A stretch of 64,000 nucleotides of DNA from Goleter apudmare HA4340-LM2. Lineage in GTDB: Bacteria > Cyanobacteriota > Cyanobacteriia > Cyanobacteriales > Nostocaceae. Location of the stretch: positions 90,476 through 154,475 of the forward strand of contig JAHHHF010000076.1 of NCBI GenBank assembly GCA_019359495.1. The letters run 5' to 3'. Positions within the stretch are counted from its first letter, which is position 1; every line of letters starts with the position of its first letter. The notes under the pieces were generated by a model. The model saw only the letters and a program-made list of their open reading frames with translations, did not search any database and was not told where the DNA came from. A program made the position numbers and the translations under genes. Below, piece after piece: positions 28,288 to 37,274 of this stretch.

Positions 28288-28977
28288 CTAACTATGAATT
28301 CTCGGTTCTGGATGCAAAGTTGCTAGTATATCGCTTTCGACGATCGCCAATTCATCTAGCCGTTGCATAACAATCTCACGGTCAAAATAGGTATCAGCCA
28401 AAACCCAGTAAGTACCGAAATGTCGTGCTTCCGAGGCCATTAAACCGCGATAAAATTTGGCTAATTCTGGCTCAGGACAGTGTGTCGCTAATAGTCCTAA
28501 TCTTTCATGACTACGAGCTTCAATTAAACCAGTGACGAGTAATGTATCCAAAAATCTTTCTGGTTCTTTGGATCGAACTTGAGCTTTTAAGCCGGCGCCG
28601 TAGGGGGGTGGTGGTAGGGGCGCAAGGGCGATATTCCGGCGTTCTAGCCACTGATTAACTAGCTCAAAGTGTTCTAGTTCTTCACGGGCGATCGCTGTTA
28701 ATTCCCTAACCATTTTGGTATTGGAAGGGTAACGAAACATCAGATTCAACGCCACGCCAGCTGCTTTGCGTTCACAGTGGGAATGATCGAGCAAAATTAT
28801 GTCTAAGTTGGCGATCGCCTGTTCTACCCAATCAGTACTTGTAGGTTGTTTCAGGGCGTTGATGGTTGGTAATACAGAAGTAAGCACGGGGTAACAAGAC
28901 TCCAGATTTAACAATTTCGCTGAATACCAGCAAATTGATTTTAATGCTGGATTGGGCAATCTAGCTCTCACTCCCAA
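28288..28977 (-). CDS. miaE: MiaE, tRNA-(ms2io6A37) hydroxylase
   Basis: Diiron enzyme that hydroxylates the isopentenyl side chain of ms2i6A37 in tRNA. The 229-residue protein carries ferritin-like iron ligands: LLDHSHCERKAAGVALNLM, REELEHFELVNQWLERRN, ARSHERLGLL and ASEARHFGTYW. The N-terminal 40 residues are poorly conserved and an internal start is possible; the first ATG is given. It requires the product of MiaA, whose gene is at 39.3 kb in this window. Likely co-transcribed with the VOC gene downstream. Confidence 0.88.
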   Translation of the reverse strand: MGVRARLPNPALKSICWYSAKLLNLESCYPVLTSVLPTINALKQPTSTDWVEQAIANLDIILLDHSHCERKAAGVALNLMFRYPSNTKMVRELTAIAREELEHFELVNQWLERRNIALAPLPPPPYGAGLKAQVRSKEPERFLDTLLVTGLIEARSHERLGLLATHCPEPELAKFYRGLMASEARHFGTYWVLADTYFDREIVMQRLDELAIVESDILATLHPEPRIHS

Positions 28978-29381
28978 AGTGGTTAGAGATAATTGCGGCT
29001 AAATTTTCAGATAAACTAAAAATTAATTTTCTCAATTGTCTGATATTTCTTTTCAGAAATTGAGATGGATATTATACAAAATATAGATTGCTCGGTACAA
29101 AATACTAGCCTCTGATTGATCGAGGGTACTTAAAAAGTAATAAATCACCAGAGCCAAGAAAGTTACCCGTAACCTTTCGCAAGTGTTGTGATTGAGGGAC
29201 GGCAATCATCCTTGCTCAGAGGTAATTTTCCTGGACTCTAGTGTTTGAATGATGGTAAATTTTACCACCAGTGTAAAAGTAAAGGGTTATGCAAGAGTAT
29301 AACATTCATCCTAAATTTGTTGTATAAATAAATACAATTAAATTGAAAAAGAATATTCTTCGCTAAGTAAAAAATCTTTGA
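28978..29381. other. 404-base intergenic region
   Basis: No gene seen. TCTCAATT and AATTGAGA near 29031-29067 form an 8-bp inverted repeat. A moderately GC-rich patch at 29151-29245 (GTTACCCGTAAC and CTCAGAGGTAATTTTCC words) has some pairing potential, but I recognise no RNA family. Confidence 0.3.
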
Positions 29382-30098
29382 TTACCAATCAATTAGTTGG
29401 CGATCGCGGAAAAATCCACCAGTATAACTTCCATCAGGAAGAGTCGCTAACCATACAATTGTATCAACTCCTTGTTCTGGAGTACGCGGTGCTTCTGATC
29501 CGCCCATATCAGTTTTTACCCAACCTGGACAGACAGCGTTAACTAAAATATTTGTACTTTGTAATTCGCTGGCAAAAATACGAGTTAAAGCATTCAAAGC
29601 TGTTTTAGAAATGCGATATCCAGGAGAACCTCCAGCCATACTATTTAGTTGTCCCATACCAGAAGAAACATTAACAATACGTCCGTAATTCTGTGCTTGC
29701 ATAAGTGGAAGTAAGGCTTGAGTTACTCGCAAAACACCGTAGACATTCGTCTCAAATGTTTTTTGTAATGTTTCTATTTTAGCAGTGACAATTTTATTAC
29801 TATTTGCCTGTACGTCAATATATATACCTGCATTATTTACTAAAACATCGAGTTTGCCAAACTGCTGACGAATGAATTCAGCTAATTTTTCGCTACTTTC
29901 ATCACTTGTCACATCAAGAAGATGAAACTGTACATTTAGCCCTGCATTTTGTAACTGTTGAGCAGCAGTTTTACCTTTTTCTTCATTGCGACTAGTGAGA
30001 ATTACTTGATATCCTTGTTGAGCTAATTGGCTACAAGCTGCAAACCCTAAGCCACGATTTCCACCAGTTACAACTGCTACTTTGTTATTTATCATCAT
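29382..30098 (-). CDS. Short-chain dehydrogenase/reductase (carbonyl-reductase-like)
   Basis: About 238 residues from the MMINNKVAVVTGG start (a reading from 30140 adds 14). Classical SDR: TGGNRGLG nucleotide loop, DVTSDESS region, NNAGIYID (NNAG motif), active-site Ser in IVNVSSGMGQL, and Tyr/Lys in YRISKTALN. It ends with PGWVKTDMGG. The motif form is that of plant/animal carbonyl reductases that use NADPH. The substrate is unknown. It is preceded upstream by a VOC protein on the same strand, separated by about 140 bases. Confidence 0.85.
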   Translation of the reverse strand: MMINNKVAVVTGGNRGLGFAACSQLAQQGYQVILTSRNEEKGKTAAQQLQNAGLNVQFHLLDVTSDESSEKLAEFIRQQFGKLDVLVNNAGIYIDVQANSNKIVTAKIETLQKTFETNVYGVLRVTQALLPLMQAQNYGRIVNVSSGMGQLNSMAGGSPGYRISKTALNALTRIFASELQSTNILVNAVCPGWVKTDMGGSEAPRTPEQGVDTIVWLATLPDGSYTGGFFRDRQLIDW

Positions 30099-30284
30099 GG
30101 TTTCGTCTAGCATGTATTGTATATTGACAATCGTAAACAATTATTTTGAAAATCTTTACCTAAAACACTCTACATTCAGATGATTCTTATTTTCCGCAAG
30201 AATTACTGCTCATATCCCTGATTTATTTAAGGAATCAGGGATATAAATCAATAAATTATGTGCAATTCATTGCAACTCTAACAA

Positions 30285-30680
30285 CTATCTAAGTGCATAT
30301 TCCGGCTGATATTCAACTAACTCAATTTCATTACCATCTGGATCACTGACGTAAATTCTATACTTGGTTTCATCGGCTGTCATTGAGTAATATTCAATGC
30401 CTGCATCATCTAGCAGTTGCAGCATGGATGCACCATCTTTGATTACAAAGCCCACATGATTAAAACCAATATTTTCGTAAGCTTGATGTACTCGTTTTTT
30501 CCCCGCATCATCATTCAAAGCCAAATAAAATTGATTGTTGCCAAAATGTAGCCATCTCCTACCTTCAAATACACCTTCTGCACGTATATACCAATCAGGA
30601 AATAGGGTTTGGTAAAATTTTCTGCTGGCTTCTATATCGTTGCAAGACATATTGATATGTTCAAAGCGAATCAGGTTCAT
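30285..30680 (-). CDS. VOC-family protein
   Basis: A 131-residue single VOC unit: FEHINMSCNDIEASRKFYQTLFPDWY at the start (His metal ligand), GFNHVGFVIKDGASMLQLLD in the second half, and the ending VSDPDGNEIELVEYQPEY (Glu ligand). Glyoxalase I-like or dioxygenase-like; substrate unknown. It is 45 bases downstream of the ZIP carrier gene, same strand, so possibly co-transcribed. Confidence 0.85.
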   Translation of the reverse strand: MNLIRFEHINMSCNDIEASRKFYQTLFPDWYIRAEGVFEGRRWLHFGNNQFYLALNDDAGKKRVHQAYENIGFNHVGFVIKDGASMLQLLDDAGIEYYSMTADETKYRIYVSDPDGNEIELVEYQPEYALR

Positions 30681-30724
30681 ATCTCGCTCCTTGGAGTTTT
30701 AGAAAATAAAATCATTCACAGGTA

Positions 30725-31498
30725 TTACCCTAAAGCAATATCCAAAAACATCATGATCACAAATCCCAACATCACACCCATAGTTCCTTCTTTTTCCCAA
30801 CCTTGGCGATGAGATTCGGGGATGATTTCATCGCTAATCACAAACAACATTGCACCTGCGGCAAAAGCCATCGCCCAAGGTAAGATAAAATTGGCAATAC
30901 TCACCACACCTATACCAATCAACCCACCAATTGGTTCCACTAGACCTGTAAGCAGAGAAATCCAGACTGCATAACCTGCTGAATATTTTTCGGCAACTAA
31001 AGATAAAGCAACTACTAAACCTTCTGGAATATTTTGCAATCCAATTCCTAAGGCGATAGGTATACCATCACTGATGTTATTATTGCCAAAATTTACTCCT
31101 ACTGCTAATCCTTCTGGGAAGTTGTGAATAGTAATGGCAGCAATAAATAACCAAATTCGCTTGAGGTTATTGTAGCGAACATTTTCTTGTCCTTTAAAAA
31201 AGTGTTCGTGGGGTAATAACTGATGTGCTAAGTGTAAAAATAATCCACCTAGCAACATCCCTGCAACAACAATTAATGCAGCATTTGCTTGGGATTGACC
31301 TTGGGCGATCGCTGCTGCTGTGGCAGGTACAATTAACGAAAAGGATGTCGCCGCTAACATCACTCCCCCGCCAAACCCCAGCATGATTCCTTGTACTCGT
31401 TGTGTCAGATTAATCGGGAGTAAAACTGGCAAAGCACCAAGGACTGTAGCCAGTCCTGCGCCTAAGCTGGCGATCGCACCAATAACAAGGCTTTCCAT
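30725..31498 (-). CDS. ZIP-family metal transporter
   Basis: A 257-residue membrane protein with about eight helices. The ZIP metal-site helices are clear: AAITIHNFPEGLAVGVNFGN (helix 4, HNFPEG) and GIGLQNIPEGLVVALSLVA (helix 5, QNIPEG in place of HxxPEG). The cytosolic loop after helix 3 has a short His cluster (HLAHQLLPHEHFF). ZIP proteins bring zinc, iron or manganese into the cytoplasm, and this resembles the GufA/ZupT branch. It stands in a same-strand set with a VOC and an SDR gene. Confidence 0.9.
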   Translation of the reverse strand: MESLVIGAIASLGAGLATVLGALPVLLPINLTQRVQGIMLGFGGGVMLAATSFSLIVPATAAAIAQGQSQANAALIVVAGMLLGGLFLHLAHQLLPHEHFFKGQENVRYNNLKRIWLFIAAITIHNFPEGLAVGVNFGNNNISDGIPIALGIGLQNIPEGLVVALSLVAEKYSAGYAVWISLLTGLVEPIGGLIGIGVVSIANFILPWAMAFAAGAMLFVISDEIIPESHRQGWEKEGTMGVMLGFVIMMFLDIALG

Positions 31499-31607
31499 AG
31501 CTGGGGTGATTTATCTAAGTTTCCTTGGATTTAATCATAGTCGAAATGATTATGAGTTGCAACTAAAAAAATCGCAGAGGTTAAAACATCTGCGACAAAG
31601 ACGTAGG

Positions 31608-32384
31608 TTAATTTGAAGTTCGCCGATTAACTAGCGTAGCGCTAGCCTGGTCAACAGGCATAAGTATCACTTCGTTAATGTTGACATGAGGCGATCGCGT
31701 CGTACAAAACAAAACCACATCCGCCACATCATCGGGTGTAAGTGGCGTCACTCCTTGGTAAACTTTTTTAGCGCGTTCTGTATCGCCGTGAAAACGCACG
31801 GTGCTAAATTCCGTTTCCACCATACCAGGATCAACGGAAGTTACACGTACAGGGGTTCCTAAAAGGTCTTGTTTTAAGCCCTCAGAAAGTGCTTTGACGG
31901 CGGCCTTTGTAGCACAGTAAACATTACCACCGGGATAAGTTTGGTGTCCAGCAATGGAACCCAGATTGACCACATGACCACGACCGCGATTCACCATACC
32001 CGGAACAACGTAACGAGTGAGGTAAAGCAAACCTTTAATATTGGTATCAATCATTTCTTCCCAGTCTTCAAAGTCACCCTCGTGCAACTTATCAAGACCG
32101 CGACTCAGTCCAGCGTTGTTAATCAGAATATCGATGTTAGACCAAGAGGGGGGTAGGTGAGAAATAGCAGATGCAACAGCAGCGCGATCGCGCACATCTA
32201 ACTGTAATAAATAAAATTGTGACGACGTTTCATGTAAAGTGTCTACTATTTCCTGTAAACGTTCTAGTCTTCGTGCCACTAAAATTAGTTTTGCGCCAGC
32301 ACCAGCAAAAATTTTGGCGCAAGCACTACCAATACCACTACTAGCACCAGTGATCAAAACGATTTGATTTTCTAGAGAAGTCAT
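31608..32384 (-). CDS. SDR oxidoreductase, YdfG-like
   Basis: A 258-residue classical SDR: TGASSGIGSACAKIF (cofactor loop), DVRDRAAVASA, NNAGLSRGLDKLHEGDFEDW, active-site Ser in VNLGSIAGHQTYPGG, and YCATKAAVKALSE (Tyr/Lys). The ending resembles YdfG/NADP-dependent 3-hydroxy acid dehydrogenases (DPGMVETEFSTVRF, NVNEVILMPVDQA). It reduces or oxidises small hydroxy acids such as serine or 3-hydroxypropionate. The gene after it on the same strand is the ZIP carrier, 109 bases on. Confidence 0.87.
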   Translation of the reverse strand: MTSLENQIVLITGASSGIGSACAKIFAGAGAKLILVARRLERLQEIVDTLHETSSQFYLLQLDVRDRAAVASAISHLPPSWSNIDILINNAGLSRGLDKLHEGDFEDWEEMIDTNIKGLLYLTRYVVPGMVNRGRGHVVNLGSIAGHQTYPGGNVYCATKAAVKALSEGLKQDLLGTPVRVTSVDPGMVETEFSTVRFHGDTERAKKVYQGVTPLTPDDVADVVLFCTTRSPHVNINEVILMPVDQASATLVNRRTSN

Positions 32385-32597
32385 CGTCAGCCAAAAGTCA
32401 AAAGTCCAGTGTCAATTGTCCAACAATGCCGAACTATTGACTCATAATTTACGAGGGGAATGGACATTGGTAATTCTCTAGAGTTGAGACTAAACTCCAT
32501 CTGAGAAAAAAATAATCAAATAATAATTGTCAATATTACTGAAGCCAATGTATCAATTTATGAGTAAACTTTTGCCTAAGTAGTGCAAATTTGACTA

Positions 32598-33329
32598 ATG
32601 ATTTCCCCATCTAAGCTGCTCAAAGAAAACCGATGGACTCAGGTAGTAGTACTGTTGTTGTTGCTCCTACTATTGGGTTTAGCAGGGGTTCCCGGATACC
32701 TGACAGGAAAGTGGCAATGGAAACAGCCAGCACCCGTCACCAACATCCAAAAATTGATCCAGATACATCAGACAGGGTTAAGCCTTCCCGGTTGGCAAAC
32801 TGCAGAACAAGGTCAACAACAAGTTGGTGAGCAAAAGTGGTCATTACAGGTAATCAAAAAGGCAGATTCGCAAACTCAGGCCCTACTGCTGTTGTTTCCT
32901 CAAAGAAGTCCCAAAGATAAACCACAAGCAGAGTGGTCACAAATCAGTGGTTGGGGGAGGTTACGCTGGGGAAAGTGGGACATCGCCCAAGAGCGATCGG
33001 CTGAATTTACTGTTAAACCAGCAAGAGAGTTGGGAAACCAAGCTGAAACTAGAGTAGAAGCTAGGTTCTTTCGTGCTTCTACACAACAAAACACTTTTGC
33101 TGTACTGCAATGGTACGCTTTCCCCAACGGTGGAAACCCATCATCTCTACATTGGTTTTTAGGAGATCAATTAGCACAGTGGCGTCAGCATAGAACTCCT
33201 TGGGTTAGCGTCAGCATTCTTATACCCATAGAACCTTTAGGAAAGGTAGAGACAGTTTGGCCTCTAGCTCAATCTTTGGGGCAAACTGTACAAGCTACAT
33301 TAATGGCGGGCCCTTTGGAGAACAGCTAG
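32598..33329 (+). CDS. Probable cyanoexosortase B system-associated protein
   Basis: A 243-residue membrane-anchored protein with one N-terminal helix (VVVLLLLLLLLGLAGVPGYL). An extracytoplasmic domain follows, starting with PGWQTAEQGQQQVGEQKWSL, then QVIKKADSQTQALLLLFPQR, and ending in WVSVSILIPIEPLGKVETVW. I recognise the layout as the cyanoexosortase B-associated (EpsI-like) family, which normally sits beside a CrtB-type exosortase and helps sort or glycosylate surface proteins or polysaccharides. Here no exosortase gene is adjacent. The next genes are exopolysaccharide export genes, which fits the link between exosortases and polymer export. The family call is from memory. Confidence 0.55.
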   Translation: MISPSKLLKENRWTQVVVLLLLLLLLGLAGVPGYLTGKWQWKQPAPVTNIQKLIQIHQTGLSLPGWQTAEQGQQQVGEQKWSLQVIKKADSQTQALLLLFPQRSPKDKPQAEWSQISGWGRLRWGKWDIAQERSAEFTVKPARELGNQAETRVEARFFRASTQQNTFAVLQWYAFPNGGNPSSLHWFLGDQLAQWRQHRTPWVSVSILIPIEPLGKVETVWPLAQSLGQTVQATLMAGPLENS

Positions 33330-33534
33330 CACTGCCCATAATGAGCTTGGTCAAAGCATTTATATAATGTATGAAATATTACTTAAGAAAGCCGTAAAGT
33401 CTTCAGGATTTCACTTAAAATCTTAGTATCCTTTTTGATCAGAAATCTTCTGGAAAAAGGAGACATTTTAGGTATTCGCAGAGTAGAATAGGCGACTTGA
33501 CGCGACTCATTCGGATTTCGGCTTTACTGCACAA

Positions 33535-34893
33535 ATGTTTATAGCTTTTAGTTCTCACATACGTGCATTCAGCACCTTGTGTTTTGTCAGTTTTCAAGTA
33601 GGGGTTTTCTTGACAACACTAACTCAACCTGTTGTTGCCCAGCTTTCACCATCTCCAGAACCATCACCTGGTCAAGCACCCCCACTCCCATTAGATGCTG
33701 AACTTGTTTCTCCGGATACAAGTGAGCAAATTGCCCCCCAACTTAACCGCTATCTCTTAGGGCCAGGAGATATCGTTAGCGTTGCCCTTCAGCGCCCCCC
33801 TGGTGCCTACCTTTTAGGGACAGGAGATAGCATTAGTGTTGTGGTACAGCGCTTTCCAGATTTGAGCTTCCAAGCCGCGATTAATCCGGAAGGCAACGTT
33901 ATTGTGCCCCTACTAGGAACAGTATCGCTACAAGGTCTAAGTTTACAAGCAGCACAAGATAAAATTCGCTCTTTGCTCAATCGTTATGTCATTGATCCAG
34001 TCATAGTTTTGTCATTGTTAGGGCAGCGTCAAGATTTAAATTTTCAAGCCGCAATTAATCCAGAAGGGAACATTGTCGTGCCCCAAGCAGGAGCTGTATC
34101 GCTACAAGGCTTGAGTTTGCAAGAAGCACAAGAAAAAATTCGCTTGGCTTTAAGTCGCTTTTTGGTCGAGCCAATTGTAGTAGTGTCGTTAGCAGGGGCG
34201 CGACCAGTCCAAGTGACCGTGAGTGGGGAAGTGTTTCGTCCCGGAATTTACCCCGTCTTAGGAACTACACCCCGGATCACCGACGCTTTGTTCTCAGCCG
34301 GAGGTTCAACAATGATTGCAGATCTGCGACAAGTACAAATACGTCGGCGATTGGTTGATGGTTCTGTGGTTTCACAAGCTATCGACCTATATGCAAGGTT
34401 ACAAAATGGCACATCATTGCCCAATATCCGACTCCAAGATGGTGATGCCATTATTGTGCCGCGTCGAGAGGTTGGTACTGATGATGGTTATGACCGTAAT
34501 TTGGTAGCTCGTTCATCTTTGGCTGTACCACAGATTAAAATTAGGGTTTTAAACTATGCATCTGGGGGAATTACTAATCAAACACTGCCTAACGGCAGCA
34601 GTTTTGTGGATGCTTTGGCAGGTATTAATCTCGACACTGCTAACCTCCGCGATATTGCCCTAGTGCGCTTTGATCCGGAAAGAGGTCAAGCAATTACCCA
34701 AAGGCTTGATGGTAAAAAGGCCTTTGGAGGTGATGCTTCTCAAAATGTTTCACTGCAAGATAATGATGTTATTGTAGTTGGCCGTAATCTTATCGGTAGA
34801 ATTACTAATGCTCTAACTACGATCACCCAACCATTTTTTAACATTCAAAGCTTCATCCGCTTCTTTGATTTCTTTGGCGGTGGGTCAAGATAG
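33535..34893 (+). CDS. Polysaccharide export protein with duplicated PES domain and SLBB repeats
   Basis: A 452-residue Wza-like outer-membrane polysaccharide export protein. Signal peptide: about residues 1-36 (FLTTLTQPVVAQ). A proline-rich linker is followed by YLLGPGDIVSV and then an almost identical YLLGTGDSISV. The poly-export domain is repeated with period 58 residues: FQAAINPEGNVIVP (112-125) and FQAAINPEGNIVVP (170-183), both with VSLQGLSLQ and KIR blocks. SLBB domains follow (VQVTVSGEVFRPGIYPV, near 226-242, and IKIRVLNYASGG onward). The C-terminus has no obvious Wza-type amphipathic helix that I can confirm. It pairs with the Wzc-like gene 109 bases downstream. Confidence 0.85.
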   Translation: MFIAFSSHIRAFSTLCFVSFQVGVFLTTLTQPVVAQLSPSPEPSPGQAPPLPLDAELVSPDTSEQIAPQLNRYLLGPGDIVSVALQRPPGAYLLGTGDSISVVVQRFPDLSFQAAINPEGNVIVPLLGTVSLQGLSLQAAQDKIRSLLNRYVIDPVIVLSLLGQRQDLNFQAAINPEGNIVVPQAGAVSLQGLSLQEAQEKIRLALSRFLVEPIVVVSLAGARPVQVTVSGEVFRPGIYPVLGTTPRITDALFSAGGSTMIADLRQVQIRRRLVDGSVVSQAIDLYARLQNGTSLPNIRLQDGDAIIVPRREVGTDDGYDRNLVARSSLAVPQIKIRVLNYASGGITNQTLPNGSSFVDALAGINLDTANLRDIALVRFDPERGQAITQRLDGKKAFGGDASQNVSLQDNDVIVVGRNLIGRITNALTTITQPFFNIQSFIRFFDFFGGGSR

Positions 34894-34956
34894 TTATGCT
34901 TTTCGCCCCTTGTCTTTAGGGAAGAGATGGGGAGATGAGGGCGATGAGGGATAAAT

Positions 34957-35012
34957 AACTAATGCCCAATGCCAATGCCCAATGCCCAATAACAAATGAC
35001 AAATGACACCAC
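34957..35012. repeat. Short tandem repeats reaching into the wzc start
   Basis: Repeats of ATGCCCAATGCC and then ACAAATGACAAATGAC run up to and include the ATG of the next gene (35003). These are heptamer-type short repeats (STRR-like) known from Nostoc spacers. The start codon is thus part of the repeat. Confidence 0.55.
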
Positions 35013-37162
35013 CAATTGTTAAACGCTATCTTATTGCTTTTGAAAAATATAAGTGGATTGGACTAGCCAGTTTTGCTTTAGTTGTGGCGGGGTCAACGGT
35101 AGTAGCTACACAACCTGATCCACCACCCGTGTACATAGTAGACGGCGCACTGACATACACTCGTCCACCAGTTTCATTCTCCGCCACTGGTACAGAAATT
35201 CAGCAACAAGGACAGGCACTCAGCGCGCAAGTTTTGCTCTCAAACCAGATAATTGAAGCTGTGGCAGTGAAGGTCAATGTCAAACCAGAAAACATTGGTA
35301 AAAATGTAGCAATTACCGTGCCCACTGCTGAAGTTAAGGAGGGAGAGACACCATCTACCCTGATTGAACTGAAATATAAAGATAATAATGCCAAACTAGC
35401 TCAAGAGATAGTAGAAGAATTGATGCTAGCAATGATTAAGTTAAGCGGTGAAATTAATAGTGGGCGATTAAAAGCAATTATTAAAAAAATTAATGAGCGC
35501 TTACCGCAGGCGAAACTGGAACTGCAAGCAGCAGAGAAAAAATTAGAACAGTACGATCGCATCGAGCGACCTGCAATCTTGGCAGCTGAGAATGGTAGTT
35601 TGCTAGGCGCTGTTACTAACAGCCAAAATCAGCAGCGACAAATTCAACTGACTATTTCTGGTTTGGATGCTCAAATTCTCAGTTTGCAAGACAAGTTGGG
35701 ATTGAATGTGAAACAAGCCTCTATCTCCTCGGCTTTGAGTGCTGACCCAATTATTGCCAACCTGCGAGCGCAAATTTATCAAACAGAGTCGCAAATTGCC
35801 TTACTAAGAAAAGATTTACGACCAGAACACCCAACAATGATTCAGTTGCAGCGTCAGAAACAAGCTTCTGAAGAATTGCTGCAACAACGTGCATCTGAGG
35901 TGATTGGTGGTAGTGGTATCGCTGCACCCTTAGCTGGTAATGTGCAAGATATTCGGACTCAAAGCAACTTAGACCCAGCAAGACAGCTGTTGGCAAACCA
36001 GATGGTGGCGTTGCAAACCCAACGAGAAACCCTACAACAACAGTTAGCGCAGCAAATGAGAGAAGAGGTACGATTACGGCGAGAATATTCTTTAATACCT
36101 AACAAACAATTAGAGCGATCGCGTCTAGAACAAGAGCTAGGACTCAAAAAAGCCGTCTACGACCAAATGCAGGTAAAGCTAACCGATGCTAAAACCGCAG
36201 AAGCCGAAACTGTGACTAGCCTCAGTGTTGCCAGGCCACCAACAGTACTGCCCAATCTCACTAAACCAAAAAGTGTACCCACGACCATAGCTATTGGTGG
36301 TTTTATGGGCTTGGTCGTTGGTGGTGGGGTGGTGTTTTTGTTAGGGTCTCTGGAAGGGACTTTCAAAACCAAGGAAGATATCCGCGAAAGCCTCAAACAA
36401 CGGGAAGTGGCAATATTGGGAGAATTGCCTTACATGCCCATTGAGAGTTTAGACCAAGCAGCAGTACCAGTGATGCTTTCTTTAGATTCTCCCTATTTAG
36501 AGTTTTATGAGAAATTCCGCAGTAATTTACGCCGTATTGGGGGCAAAAATCTCAAGGTAGTGCTGATAGCTAGCACCAGTAGTTCTGAGGGGAAAACCGC
36601 CAGTGCATACAACTTGGGCATAGCTTCTGCCCGTGCTGGCAAAAGAACCTTAATTATTGAAACAGATTTGCGATCGCCTTCTTGTTGTTCATCCCTGAAA
36701 GTTACTTCTGACCCTGATGCCACCATTGAACCCCTGCGCTATTATGCCAGCTTGAGTGACTGTATCCGCTTAGTTCCCGATGTAGAAAATTTATACATTA
36801 TTCCCAGTCCTGGGCCTGTGAGGCAATCTGCTGCTATTCTAGAATCCAGCGAAATACGTCGGCTGATGGAAGATGCCCGTGAGCGCTATGATTTAGTAAT
36901 TTTAGATACTAGCCCTCTGAGCTTATCTAATGATCCTCTATTAATCCAACCTTACAGTGATGGCATAGTATTAGTCGCACGACCACACTACACACAAGAA
37001 AACATGCTGGGTGAAGCTGTTGATCAATTGATGGAATCTGAACTAGGACTGTTAGGCGCAATTATCAACGCCACTGATGTCATTATTACCCCTTCTCAGC
37101 CAGTTTTAGAATCACCAAATTCTTCCCCACCAGAAACATCAGAAGCAGAAGTTTCGGTCTGA
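35003..37162 (+). CDS. Wzc-like polysaccharide copolymerase / BY-kinase-type protein
   Basis: A 719-residue inner-membrane protein controlling chain length and export of exopolysaccharide. A Wzz-like N-terminal helix (YKWIGLASFALVVAGSTVVA) precedes a long coiled-coil periplasmic part (about 60-420). A second helix follows (IAIGGFMGLVVGGGVVFLLG), then a cytoplasmic ATPase domain with Walker A in STSSSEGKTASAYNL (about 523-537), Walker A' in LIIETDLRSPS, and Walker B in LVILDTSPL. The C-terminal tail (QPVLESPNSSPPETSEAEVSV-like, Pro/Ser/Glu-rich) has no tyrosine cluster, unlike true Wzc autokinases, so tyrosine autophosphorylation is doubtful. Partner of the SLBB protein upstream. Confidence 0.85.
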   Translation: MTPPIVKRYLIAFEKYKWIGLASFALVVAGSTVVATQPDPPPVYIVDGALTYTRPPVSFSATGTEIQQQGQALSAQVLLSNQIIEAVAVKVNVKPENIGKNVAITVPTAEVKEGETPSTLIELKYKDNNAKLAQEIVEELMLAMIKLSGEINSGRLKAIIKKINERLPQAKLELQAAEKKLEQYDRIERPAILAAENGSLLGAVTNSQNQQRQIQLTISGLDAQILSLQDKLGLNVKQASISSALSADPIIANLRAQIYQTESQIALLRKDLRPEHPTMIQLQRQKQASEELLQQRASEVIGGSGIAAPLAGNVQDIRTQSNLDPARQLLANQMVALQTQRETLQQQLAQQMREEVRLRREYSLIPNKQLERSRLEQELGLKKAVYDQMQVKLTDAKTAEAETVTSLSVARPPTVLPNLTKPKSVPTTIAIGGFMGLVVGGGVVFLLGSLEGTFKTKEDIRESLKQREVAILGELPYMPIESLDQAAVPVMLSLDSPYLEFYEKFRSNLRRIGGKNLKVVLIASTSSSEGKTASAYNLGIASARAGKRTLIIETDLRSPSCCSSLKVTSDPDATIEPLRYYASLSDCIRLVPDVENLYIIPSPGPVRQSAAILESSEIRRLMEDARERYDLVILDTSPLSLSNDPLLIQPYSDGIVLVARPHYTQENMLGEAVDQLMESELGLLGAIINATDVIITPSQPVLESPNSSPPETSEAEVSV

Positions 37163-37274
37163 TATCTTCAGATGGGGCATAGGGCACTGAGAATTTTAGA
37201 TTTTGGATTTTAGATTGAAACCCAATCCAAAATTGACTTGACTCTTGACCAATGACCAATCACAAATGATCAAC

